Source: Acidobacteriota bacterium (GTDB lineage Bacteria; Acidobacteriota; Thermoanaerobaculia; UBA5066). Taken from it: DNA of 64,000 nucleotides. A model generated the notes under the pieces. It searched no databases. It had not been told where the DNA came from and saw nothing but the letters and a program-made list of their open reading frames with translations. The position numbers and the translations under genes are program-made. Within the stretch, counting starts at the first letter, position 1; each line of letters opens with the position of its first letter. Shown in pieces: positions 15,340-22,887 of this stretch. The stretch covers positions 88,064-152,063 of the forward strand of contig RHKY01000010.1 in assembly GCA_008363385.1 (NCBI GenBank), read 5' to 3'.

Positions 15340-17078
15340 GCGCTCGGGGCGGGCAGCCCCCGTCGCCCGAGGACGCACAGAGGGCTCTCCGCCACGACCT
15401 GAGGACGCCGATCAACCAGATCCTGGGCTACTCGGAGCTCCTCGAGGAGGAGCTCTCCTCCGAAGGGAAGGACGAGTACGTCGCCGACCTGAAGCGGATC
15501 CAGCTGGCGGCCCGCAAGCTCCTGGAGCTGGTGGACCGGGTCGGCAAGGACGTCCCGGCTCCGGCGCCGAAGGAGGCCGCCCCGCTCCGGAGCACCGGGG
15601 TCATCCTGCGCGCGGAGGTCCCGGAGCCCGCCGGGGCCGCCCCCCCCTCGCCGGAGGCCTCCGGGACGGTCCTCGTCGTGGACGACAACGAGCTGAACCG
15701 CGACATGCTCTCGCGCCGCCTGAAGGCCAAGGGCTACGAGGTGGACGTCGCCGAGGACGGCACGGTGGCGCTCGGGAAGATCGCCGGGGGCGGTTTCGAG
15801 GCGGTCCTCCTCGACGTGATGATGCCGGGGATCTCGGGGATCGACGTCCTGAAGACGGTCCGGCAGAAGCAGTCGGCCTCGGACCTGCCGATCATCATGG
15901 CCACCGCCAAGGACCACAGCGAGGACATCGTCGAGGCGCTGCAGCTCGGGGCCAACGACTACGTCACCAAGCCGCTCGACTTCCCGGTGGTCCTGGCGCG
16001 GCTCCAGACGGCCCTCTCGCTCAAGCGGGCCAAGCAGCGCGTCACGAAGCTGGCCGAGGAGCTGGAGATCGCCAACAGCTTCATCCGGAAGACGTTCGGG
16101 CGCTACCTCTCGGACGACGTCGTGGCCAGCTTGCTGGAGACGCCGGAAGGGCTGAAGCTCGGCGGCGAGAAGCGCAGCGTCACGATCCTGATGGCCGACC
16201 TCCGGGGCTTCACGGCGATGGCCGAGGGGATCCCGCCGGAGAAGGTCGTCGCGGTCCTGAACAACTACCTCGGGACGATGACGCGGATCATCGCGCGGTA
16301 CCGGGGGACGATCGACGAGTTCATCGGCGACGCGATCCTGGCCCTGTTCGGGGCGCCGATCCCGGGCCCGGACGACGCGCGCCGCGCGGTGGCCTGCGCC
16401 ATCGAGATGCAGCTGGCGATGGACGGCGTCAACGAGCGCAACGCCGCCGAGGGCCTGCCGCCCCTCGAGATGGGGATCGCGCTCAACACCGGGGAGGTCG
16501 TCGTCGGGAACATCGGCTCCGAGACGCGCGCCAAGTACGGCGTCGTCGGCAGCCACGTCAACCTCTCGGGGCGGATCGAGTCGTTCACCGTCGGGGGGCA
16601 GATCCTCCTCTCCGAGTCGACCCGGCGAGAGGCGGGGGAGGACGTCCGCGTCGGGCGGACGATGGCGCTCGACGCCAAGGGGTTCCGCGAGCCGGTGACC
16701 GTCCACGAGCTCTTCGGGCTCGGCGAGGGGCTCGTCCTCCCGCGGCGGGTCGAGGAGCTGATCCCCCTGTCGCGTCCGGTGCCCGTCCGGTTCTGGGTCC
16801 TGACGCAGAAGCTCGTGGACGCCGAGGCGCAGGTGGCCGAGGTCCTCGGGGTGTCGGCGCGGGAGGCGGAGCTCCGGGGATCGAGCCGGCCCGCGGTCCT
16901 GGCGAACCTGCGCCTGAGGACGGCCGAGGCCGGGGACGACGGCGGCTACGTCTACGCCAAGGTCGTCGAGGTCCCGGAGGAGGCGCCCGACCGGTTCCGG
17001 ATCCGCTTCACGTCGGCCACCGCCCAGACCGTGGCCATCGTCGAGAAGTGGTGCGCCGAGGGGGCCGCCGCCCGGTGA
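15336..17078 (+). CDS. HisKA-like / receiver / class III adenylate-guanylate cyclase
   Basis: A 580-residue soluble signalling protein. Residues ~14-70 resemble a HisKA dimerisation helix with candidate phospho-His at residue 20 (RHDLRTPINQILGYSELL), but no HATPase domain follows. A receiver domain at ~110-235 has the phospho-acceptor Asp near 160 (LLDVMMPG) and the Lys in TKPLDFP. A linker leads to a class III cyclase domain (~270-460) with metal Asps at ~288 (MADLRGF) and ~332 (FIGDAIL). The usual GDxVN purine-selecting position reads GSHVN, so ATP versus GTP preference is uncertain. The C-terminal ~110 residues resemble a PilZ-like beta domain; weak call. Translationally coupled to the MBL hydrolase. 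Confidence 0.85.
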   Translation: MSARGGQPPSPEDAQRALRHDLRTPINQILGYSELLEEELSSEGKDEYVADLKRIQLAARKLLELVDRVGKDVPAPAPKEAAPLRSTGVILRAEVPEPAGAAPPSPEASGTVLVVDDNELNRDMLSRRLKAKGYEVDVAEDGTVALGKIAGGGFEAVLLDVMMPGISGIDVLKTVRQKQSASDLPIIMATAKDHSEDIVEALQLGANDYVTKPLDFPVVLARLQTALSLKRAKQRVTKLAEELEIANSFIRKTFGRYLSDDVVASLLETPEGLKLGGEKRSVTILMADLRGFTAMAEGIPPEKVVAVLNNYLGTMTRIIARYRGTIDEFIGDAILALFGAPIPGPDDARRAVACAIEMQLAMDGVNERNAAEGLPPLEMGIALNTGEVVVGNIGSETRAKYGVVGSHVNLSGRIESFTVGGQILLSESTRREAGEDVRVGRTMALDAKGFREPVTVHELFGLGEGLVLPRRVEELIPLSRPVPVRFWVLTQKLVDAEAQVAEVLGVSAREAELRGSSRPAVLANLRLRTAEAGDDGGYVYAKVVEVPEEAPDRFRIRFTSATAQTVAIVEKWCAEGAAAR

Positions 17079-17139
17079 CGGGGCGGGCCGGGGTGCCGTT
17101 ATCATCGGCGTCCCGAGTCCCGGTTACGGAGGTTTCGTG

Positions 17140-17559
17140 ATGGAGATCCTTCAGGACGTCGAGCTCTCTCCTTCGGAGGCCCGCGTGGTCGCGCGGCTGA
17201 TGCTGGCCGTCGCCCGGGCGGACGGGTCCGTGGACGAGCGCGAACGGGCGCTCATTCAGGAGATCGCCCACGTGGACCCGAACGAGGCCGACCCGACGCC
17301 CGCGGAAGCCGCCGCCGAGCTGCCCCTGGCCCGGCAGAAAGAGCTGGCCGTCACGGCCGTCCTCCTCGTCGCCTTCGTGGACCGGTCGTTCAGCGACGCC
17401 GAGCGGGAGCGCGTCGGGGCGTACGCCGAGGCCTTCGGGGTACCGCCCGAGCAGCTCGCCCAGATCGCCTCCGCGGTGAAGGCCTACCTGATGGCGCCGC
17501 TGATCGGGCTGGCGAACACCGAGGCGGTGGTGCAGGTGTCCGAGAACCTCAAGATCTGA
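17140..17559 (+). CDS. TerB-like protein
   Basis: A 139-residue helical acidic protein of the TerB/tellurite-resistance-like family. Two internal repeats each carry an acidic motif: VARADGSVDERERALIQEI and VDRSFSDAERERVGAY, typical of TerB-type Asp-rich metal-binding loops. Such proteins are cytosolic and often linked to stress or envelope complexes, but no specific role can be given. ATG at 17140 is preferred over GTG at 17137 because GGAGG at ~17127-17131 then has normal spacing. TATCAT at 17100-17105 is a possible -10 element. Confidence 0.78.
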   Translation: MEILQDVELSPSEARVVARLMLAVARADGSVDERERALIQEIAHVDPNEADPTPAEAAAELPLARQKELAVTAVLLVAFVDRSFSDAERERVGAYAEAFGVPPEQLAQIASAVKAYLMAPLIGLANTEAVVQVSENLKI

Positions 17560-17812
17560 CATGTCCGGGGAGGGCCCCCGCGGCGCCTGACCGGCGCCGC
17601 TGGACGTCGGGCCCTCCCCTGGCCCCTCCCCCCAACGATCGGGAGCATGTCCGGGGAGGGCCCCCGCGGCGCCTGACCGGCGCTGGTGTTCAGCGCGCTG
17701 CGCGCTCGAAGCGGCGACGGTGGGGCCCCACCCCCACCGTCCCTCCCCTGGCCCCTCCCCCCGACGATCGGGAGCATGTCCGGGGAGGGCCCCCGCGGCG
17801 CCTGACCGGCGC
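17560..17812. repeat. Three-copy 38-bp intergenic repeat with nested palindromes
   Basis: A 38-bp sequence beginning CATGTCCGGGGAGGGCCCCC occurs three times: 17560-17597, 17646-17683 and 17775-17812. Copies 2 and 3 are each preceded by a shared ~34-bp segment (CCCTCCCCTGGCCCCTCCCC followed by a near-identical ACGATCGGGAG). The arms GGGGAGGGCCC (17567-17577) and GGGCCCTCCCC (17609-17619) form a perfect inverted repeat enclosing a second palindrome, CGGCGCC/GGCGCCG. It lies between the TerB-like gene and feoA and contains no ORF. Spacers are unequal and share sequence, so it is not CRISPR; it looks like a mobile or REP-like intergenic element that could also terminate transcription. Confidence 0.85.
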
Positions 17813-17869
17813 GAGTCCCGGAGGCGTCCGGCGGACGGATTGCTCAGGCGGGGTGGATGATTTGGCTCA

Positions 17870-17898
17870 TTGACACCCTCGCGGCGGTGGCGCATCCT
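17870..17898 (+). promoter_or_regulatory. Candidate feoAB promoter
   Basis: A perfect -35 TTGACA (17870-17875) is followed after 17 bp by CATCCT (17893-17898). Transcription would begin near 17905, 3-5 nt before the FeoA ATG at 17909, so feoA would be nearly leaderless. No clear Fur box was seen. Confidence 0.55.
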
Positions 17899-17908
17899 TT
17901 CCCCGAAG

Positions 17909-18217
17909 ATGCGACTTGGTCTCATCAGGATCCGCGCCCGCCGCCACCCCCGCCTCGGCCCCGCCCGGACGGCCGCCGAGCTGCGCGAAGGGGAGGAGGC
18001 GACCCTCGACCGGCTGGACCTCCCGGAGGACGTCGCCCGGCGGCTGATGGAGCTGGGCTTCCTCCCGGGCCACCGGATCCTGGCCGCGTTCCGCGCACCG
18101 GGGGGAGACCCGCGCGTCTACCGCGTGGACGGCTCGGAGATCGCGCTCCGGAGGGAGACGGCCCGTCACCTGCTGCTGCGGCCCGCCCTGGCCGGCGAGG
18201 CCGGGCGCGGCGCGTGA
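17909..18217 (+). CDS. feoA: FeoA ferrous iron transport protein A
   Basis: A 102-residue SH3-like FeoA domain protein, which assists the FeoB ferrous-iron transporter at the inner membrane. The domain begins TAAELREGEEATLDRLDLPE and includes RLMELGFLPGHRILAAFRAP and YRVDGSEIALRRETA, a standard FeoA layout. A basic ~25-residue N-terminal extension precedes it. ATG at 17909 is chosen over ATG at 17870 because the latter overlaps the TTGACA promoter element. TGA overlaps the GTG of feoB, coupling their translation. Confidence 0.85.
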   Translation: MRLGLIRIRARRHPRLGPARTAAELREGEEATLDRLDLPEDVARRLMELGFLPGHRILAAFRAPGGDPRVYRVDGSEIALRRETARHLLLRPALAGEAGRGA

Positions 18218-20121
18218 GCGGCTGCGAGGGCTGCCCGGCCGCGGGCGGGACGCGCCCCGGGACGCCTCCGGCGACGGAGAGAGAGCACGTCTTCCCCCGC
18301 GTCGTGGCCGTGGTCGGGCCGCCGAACTCGGGGAAGTCGACGCTCTTCAACCGGCTGACCGGCCTGAGGCAGAAGGTCGCCAACTACCCCGGGGTCACGG
18401 TGGAGCAGCACGTCGGGCGCTTCCGGGCAGACGACGGCCGCGAGGTCCTCCTCGTCGACCTGCCCGGCGTCTACAGCCTCGCCCCCCGCTCCGAGGACGA
18501 GCGCGTCACGCACGACGCCCTCCTCGGGACGCTCCCCGGCGTGCCCAAGCCCGACGCCGTCCTCCTGATCCTCGACGTCACGAACCTCGGCCGGCACCTG
18601 GTCCTGGCCGCCCCGGTCCTCTCGCTCGGGATGCCGACGCTCGTCGTCCTGAACATGGCCGACGACCTGCGCAAGCGGGGCGGGGACGTGGACGTCGGCG
18701 CCCTGGCCGAGCAGCTGGGGGCCCCGGTCACCCTCACCTCGGCGGCCCTGGGCCAGGGCCTGGACACGGTGCGGCGCTTCCTCTGCGGTCGCGTCGGGGT
18801 CCCTGCGCCGATCGACCTGCCGGCGGTCGCGGACGTGCCCCGGTGCCGGGAGTGGGCCGCGCGGCTCGGCGAGGAGGCGGCCTACCGTGCGCCGGCCCCG
18901 CCGCTCTGGACGCGGCGGCTGGACGCGGTCTTCCTCCACCCCGTCTGGGGGCCCCTCGTCTTCCTGGCGGTCGTCGTGGCCGTCTTCCAGGCGATCTTCG
19001 TCGCGGCGCAGCCGCTGATGGACGGCGTCGAGAGGGGGATCGCGCTGGCGGGAGCCGGCCTGACCCGGGCGATCCCGCCCGGCGTCCTCCGGGACCTCCT
19101 GGTGGAGGGGGCCTGGAGCGGCGTCGGGGCGGTCCTCGTCTTCCTGCCGCAGATCCTGCTGCTGTTCCTCTTCCTCGGCCTCCTGGAGGACTCGGGGTAC
19201 CTGGCGCGCGCCGCCCTGATCGCGGACCGGACGATGGCGAAGGTGGGCCTCCAGGGGAAGTCGTTCATCCCGCTCCTGTCGGCGTACGCGTGCGCCGTGC
19301 CGGCCATCCTGGCCACGCGGACGATCGAGAGCCGCCGCGACCGGATCGCCACGATCCTGATCGCCCCCTTCATGACCTGCTCGGCGAGGCTCCCGGTCTA
19401 CACGCTCATCATCGCGGCCTTCCTCCCGGAGCGAGAGCTCCTCGGCCCGCTCCTCGGGACGCGCGCGGCCGCCATGCTGGGGCTCTACCTCCTCGGGTTC
19501 CTGGCGGCGGTCCTGACGGCCCGGGCGCTCAAGTCCTCGGTCCTGGCCTCCGAGCGGATGCCGTTCGTGCTCGAGATGCCCCCGTACCGCTGGCCGACGG
19601 CGAGGCAGATCGGACTGAGGCTCCTCGACCGCGCCAAGGTCTTCCTCCGCCGCGCCGGGACGGTGATCCTCGCCGTCGCCGTCGGGCTCTGGGTGCTGGC
19701 CCACGTCCCGCTCCGCGGGGGCGAGGCGCCTCCCGTCTCCCAGAGCGTGGCCGGGACGATCGGGCGGGCCGTGGAGCCCCTCATCGCGCCCCTGGGGTTC
19801 GACTGGAAGATCGGCGTCGGCCTCGTCACGTCGCTGGCCGCGCGAGAGGTGATCGTCGGGACGCTCGGGACGCTCTACGGGATCGAGGGGGAGGACGACG
19901 CCAGGGGCCTGCAGGAGGCGCTTCGCCGGGACCTGACGCCGGGCGGGGCGGTCGCCCTCCTCGTCTTCTTCGCCTTCGCCATGCAGTGCCTCTCCACCGT
20001 GGCGGTCGTCCGGAGGGAGACCGGCGGCTGGAAGTGGCCCGCGGTCCAGTTCGCCTTCATGGGCACTCTGGCCTGGGTCGGCGCGTTCGTCGCCAACCGG
20101 ATCGTGACGTTCCTGACGTAG
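18214..20121 (+). CDS. feoB: FeoB ferrous iron transporter
   Basis: A 635-residue inner-membrane Fe(II) transporter. A short N-terminal leader has CEGCP, then a G domain: G1 GPPNSGKST, the G3 motif in VDLPGVYSL, and G4 NMAD. The membrane part holds two Gate-type repeats with LFLFLGLLEDSGYLARAA and SLAAREVIVGTL, and the conserved Cys in FMTCSARLPVY. The length is on the short side compared with E. coli FeoB (773 residues), and no FeoC gene follows. It overlaps feoA by 4 bp and converges with the tandem receiver gene. Confidence 0.93.
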   Translation: MSGCEGCPAAGGTRPGTPPATEREHVFPRVVAVVGPPNSGKSTLFNRLTGLRQKVANYPGVTVEQHVGRFRADDGREVLLVDLPGVYSLAPRSEDERVTHDALLGTLPGVPKPDAVLLILDVTNLGRHLVLAAPVLSLGMPTLVVLNMADDLRKRGGDVDVGALAEQLGAPVTLTSAALGQGLDTVRRFLCGRVGVPAPIDLPAVADVPRCREWAARLGEEAAYRAPAPPLWTRRLDAVFLHPVWGPLVFLAVVVAVFQAIFVAAQPLMDGVERGIALAGAGLTRAIPPGVLRDLLVEGAWSGVGAVLVFLPQILLLFLFLGLLEDSGYLARAALIADRTMAKVGLQGKSFIPLLSAYACAVPAILATRTIESRRDRIATILIAPFMTCSARLPVYTLIIAAFLPERELLGPLLGTRAAAMLGLYLLGFLAAVLTARALKSSVLASERMPFVLEMPPYRWPTARQIGLRLLDRAKVFLRRAGTVILAVAVGLWVLAHVPLRGGEAPPVSQSVAGTIGRAVEPLIAPLGFDWKIGVGLVTSLAAREVIVGTLGTLYGIEGEDDARGLQEALRRDLTPGGAVALLVFFAFAMQCLSTVAVVRRETGGWKWPAVQFAFMGTLAWVGAFVANRIVTFLT

Positions 20122-20125
20122 CCGG

Positions 20126-20890
20126 CTACACCGCCGGCGGGGGCTCCTCGCCGCCGCGAGGGACCCGCCGCGTCACGGTCTCGCGGAGCCAGCGGCGGAA
20201 GTCGTCCTTGTCCATCGCCTGCTCCACGTTCAGCTCGGCCCAGACGCCGCTGCGGGCCATCAGCGAGTCCGACGTCTGGACGATGACGGGGAGCTCCCGC
20301 AGGCGCTCGTCCCCCCGCATCGCCCTCACCAGCTCGACGCCGTTCATCTCCGGCATGTGGACGTCGGTGATGACGAGACGGATGCTCGGGTCCGCGCGGA
20401 GCCGGCCGAGCGCCTCCAGGCCGTCGGCCGCCTCGACGACGGCGTACGGCGTCTTCAGCTCGAGGACGGTGCGGTAGAGGGCGCGCGTCGGCTCGTCGTC
20501 GTCCACGACGAGGACCGAGGTCGGCCGCGAGGGCTCTCCGAGCGCCTGCCGGACCGCCGCGAGCAGGGTCTCCGGATCGGGAGGCTTCTGGACGAAGCCG
20601 CAGGCGCCTCGGAGGACCGACTCGCCGCCCGAAGGGACCACCGAGACGACGAGGACCGGCAGCGACGACCGCTCGCGGATCAGCGCGTGCAGGACGAACC
20701 CGTCGAGGTCCGGCAGGAGCAGGTCGAGGAGGACCAGGTCGGGGACCCGGGCCTCGATCGCCGAGAGGGCCTCGGCCCCGTCGCGGGCCGTCCGGACCGC
20801 GTAGCCCTCCTGCGCGAGGACGGCGGACTCCCAGGCCAGGACCGCCTCGTCGTCGTCCACGAGGAGGACGTCGGGCGCGGCGGCGATCAT
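20126..20890 (-). CDS. Tandem receiver-domain protein
   Basis: A 254-residue protein made of two CheY-like receiver domains and no output domain. The first (~8-120) has LLVDDDEAVLAWE, the phospho-acceptor Asp in LVLLDLLLPDLDG, and a degenerate C-terminal part (FVQKPPDPE). The second (~128-240) has VLVVDDDEPTRALY and ITDVHMPEMNG. It probably relays or sinks phosphate in a two-component pathway; no histidine kinase lies nearby. Its ATG overlaps the stop of the rhodanese lipoprotein gene (ATGA), an unusual partnership. Confidence 0.85.
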   Translation of the reverse strand: MIAAAPDVLLVDDDEAVLAWESAVLAQEGYAVRTARDGAEALSAIEARVPDLVLLDLLLPDLDGFVLHALIRERSSLPVLVVSVVPSGGESVLRGACGFVQKPPDPETLLAAVRQALGEPSRPTSVLVVDDDEPTRALYRTVLELKTPYAVVEAADGLEALGRLRADPSIRLVITDVHMPEMNGVELVRAMRGDERLRELPVIVQTSDSLMARSGVWAELNVEQAMDKDDFRRWLRETVTRRVPRGGEEPPPAV

Positions 20891-21303
20891 CGGAAGGCGC
20901 GGGGCCCGCCGACCGGCGTGGGGGGCGGGCGGAAGCCGACGGCCGCGGCCAGGTCGGAGTAGCCGTCCTCGAGCGGATGGGCGTCTACGCCCTGCCGGCG
21001 CAGCCGGACGGCCGCCTTCTGCGCCTCTCTCCCCCGCGCCCCGTAGACGAAGACGTCTTTCCCGAAGTAGACCTGTGTCAGCCTCACTCCCTTCGGGTCC
21101 TCGAGCCGCGCGAGCGGGAGGGTCAGAGCGCCGGGGAAGTGCCCCTGGAACCACTCCCCCTCGGGGCGGACGTCGACGAGGACGGCCTTTCCTGTCCTCG
21201 CCCGTTCCAGGATCGAGCCGATCGGCTCCGTCGCCCAGGGCACCTCCCGGGCGCACGAAGCCAGGGCGAGGAGGAGCGCGGAAGCCAGGAGGGCGCGGCG
21301 CAT
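20887..21303 (-). CDS. Rhodanese-domain lipoprotein
   Basis: A 138-residue predicted lipoprotein. The N-terminus MRRALLASALLLALASCA has a lipobox (LASC), placing it at the periplasmic membrane face. The rest is a rhodanese-like domain (AVLVDVRPEGEWFQGHFPGAL, then VFVYGARGREAQKAA). In active rhodaneses the sulfur-carrying Cys sits in the loop after the central VFVY-type strand; here the loop starts GARGRE, so the Cys is missing and the protein is probably a binding rather than sulfurtransferase module. Coupled to the tandem receiver protein and divergent from the cNMP-binding gene. Confidence 0.8.
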   Translation of the reverse strand: MRRALLASALLLALASCAREVPWATEPIGSILERARTGKAVLVDVRPEGEWFQGHFPGALTLPLARLEDPKGVRLTQVYFGKDVFVYGARGREAQKAAVRLRRQGVDAHPLEDGYSDLAAAVGFRPPPTPVGGPRAFR

Positions 21304-21344
21304 CGCGACGATCCTACATCCGCGACGGCCGGCGAGGCCCGGGC

Positions 21345-21350
21345 TATCCT
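21345..21350 (+). promoter_or_regulatory. Candidate -10 of the cNMP-binding gene (leaderless)
   Basis: TATCCT ends exactly 6 nt before the GTG at 21357. The intervening bases are GACGGG and no Shine-Dalgarno is present upstream. Confidence 0.45.
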
Positions 21351-21356
21351 GACGGG

Positions 21357-22604
21357 GTGGGGATCTTCGAGCGTCCGGGGAGCGGGAGCGGCGGGGTGGA
21401 CCGACGCCAGCTCGACGAGCTTCGAAGGCGGGTCCGGGAGGCCCCGCAGGACGTGGCCGCGGCGCTGGCGGCGGCCTCCGCCCTGGCCGCCGCCGGCGAG
21501 CGGCGGGAGGCGGTCGCCGTCCTGAACCGCGCGGGCAGCGCGCTGCAGAAGGCCGGCAAGGGCGTGGAGGCGATCGCCGTCTACCGGAAGGTGGACGACG
21601 TCGACCCGAAGGGCGAGGTGACCTCCGCGTTCCTGACGCGCCTGGAGCTGAAGAAGCTCCTCGCGGCCGCTTCCCGCGGGCTCCCCTCCTCCGGTCCCGC
21701 CGGGCCGCACGCCCCCGCCGCCCCCGAGCCTCCCCCCGACCCGGGGCTGGAGGTCGTGCGGGCCGCACGGCGGGCCAAGAAGGAGAGGGTCCAGGCGGCC
21801 GCCGCGACGATCCCGTTCCTCAAGGACGTCCCGCCGTTCCTCCTCGAGCTCGTCCTGGAGAAGGTCCACCTCCGCGAGATCGGCCCCGGCGAGGTCCTCT
21901 TCCGGGAAGGAGATGCCGGCGCCTCGCTCGTCTTCGTCGCGGCCGGCGAGCTCGCGGCCGCCTCGCGGGGACCGTCGGGGGAGCCGGTCCCGCTCGGACG
22001 GCTGGGGCCCGGGAGCGTCCTCGGGGAGATCTCGTTCCTCTCCGGCGTGCCCCGGACGGCGACGCTGACGGCGACGGAGCCGTGCGAGCTCCTCGAGCTG
22101 GAACGCGGCGCCGTCGACGCGATCCTGAGGAAGAACCGCGGCCTGGCCGGCGCGCTCACCGTCCTCTACCGCGAGCGAGTCCTGGACGGGGTCCTGGCCC
22201 GATCCGTCCTGTTCGCCGGCCTGCCGAGGGAGGAGCGGGACCTCTTCGCCTCGCGTTTCGCGCCGGTGGAGGCCCGGCCGGGCGAGGAGGTCGTGGTCCA
22301 GGGGCGGACGGACGACGCCATCTACCTCCTGCGGCGCGGCCAGGTCCGCGTCAGCGTCGAGCGCGGCGGCAAGGAGGTGGGGCTGGCGCTCCTCTCCCCG
22401 CCGGAGATCTTCGGGGACTGGGCGGCGCTGCGCGGGACGGCGCGGACGGCCACGGTCACGGCCGTGACGCCGGTCGAGCTCCTCCGGCTGTCGCGGGCCG
22501 ACCTGCGGGAGCTCCTGGAGAGGAACCCCCCGGTGCGCTCCGCGCTCGAGGAGGTCCAGCTGCAGCGCTTCGTGGCGACCGCGGAGGCGCTGGGGGGCGG
22601 CTGA
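21357..22604 (+). CDS. Protein with TPR-like N-terminus and two cyclic-nucleotide-binding domains
   Basis: A 415-residue soluble protein. Residues ~15-90 look like TPR helices (AAALAAASALAAAGERREAVAVLNRAG). Two cNMP-binding beta-barrels follow: ~155-280 (RPG-like FREGDAGASLVFV ... GSVLGEISFLSG) and ~280-405 (VVVQGRTDDAIYLLRRGQVRV ... EIFGDWAALRGTARTATVTA). The phosphate-binding cassette (GE.S/A-R-T-A) is best preserved in the first (GEISFLSGVPRTATL). There is no DNA-binding helix-turn-helix, so this is not a CRP-type regulator. A class III cyclase is encoded 4 kb away, making cAMP or cGMP a plausible ligand. Confidence 0.82.
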   Translation: MGIFERPGSGSGGVDRRQLDELRRRVREAPQDVAAALAAASALAAAGERREAVAVLNRAGSALQKAGKGVEAIAVYRKVDDVDPKGEVTSAFLTRLELKKLLAAASRGLPSSGPAGPHAPAAPEPPPDPGLEVVRAARRAKKERVQAAAATIPFLKDVPPFLLELVLEKVHLREIGPGEVLFREGDAGASLVFVAAGELAAASRGPSGEPVPLGRLGPGSVLGEISFLSGVPRTATLTATEPCELLELERGAVDAILRKNRGLAGALTVLYRERVLDGVLARSVLFAGLPREERDLFASRFAPVEARPGEEVVVQGRTDDAIYLLRRGQVRVSVERGGKEVGLALLSPPEIFGDWAALRGTARTATVTAVTPVELLRLSRADLRELLERNPPVRSALEEVQLQRFVATAEALGGG

Positions 22605-22618
22605 GGGCCGGCCCGTTC

Positions 22619-22801
22619 TCAGCCTGCCGCGGGCGCCTCCTTCGGCGGGTCGGCCGGGGCCGCCGGCGGCTGGCCGTTCGGGAACGACTCGGCGCTGCAG
22701 AAGTAGCACTTCACCTTCGGGTGAGGCTGGTCGGCGCGGACCCAGTAGGTGAACGTCTTCGTGCAGGCGGGGCAGTCGAAGGTCTTCCTCGTTCCTTCCA
22801 T
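22619..22801 (-). CDS. Small zinc-ribbon protein
   Basis: A 60-residue protein with two CxxC knuckles, C10-C13 and C32-C35, forming a probable zinc ribbon (FDCPACTKTFTYWV ... VKCYFCSAES), followed by a Pro/Ala-rich tail. The ATG and Cys spacing support a real gene despite the length. Function unknown; it converges with the cNMP-binding gene. Confidence 0.7.
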   Translation of the reverse strand: MEGTRKTFDCPACTKTFTYWVRADQPHPKVKCYFCSAESFPNGQPPAAPADPPKEAPAAG

Positions 22802-22887
22802 GCGGAGACGCAGGATATCGGTTCCGCCCCCCGCGGGGAAGCTCGCGCCGCCGGCCGGCCGGGGCCTTTGCCTTAGACTACGTCCGC

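Noticed and set aside
17560-17812. CRISPR array
   Set aside because: Only three repeats, strongly palindromic, spacers unequal (48 and 91 bp) and sharing sequence, and no cas genes in the window.
17841-17875. Fur box upstream of feoA
   Set aside because: The AT-rich patch GATGATTTGGCTCATTGACA does not match the GATAATGATAATCATTATC pattern well enough to call.
6452-20121. Magnetosome island suggested by a MamK-like actin and FeoAB
   Set aside because: No mamA, mamB, mamE, mamM, mamO, mamQ or magnetite genes are present, and feoAB is an ordinary iron uptake operon about 9 kb away.
22619-22801. Possibility that the 60-residue zinc-ribbon gene is spurious
   Set aside because: Two precisely spaced CxxC pairs, an ATG start and position between genes favour a real gene, so it was kept.
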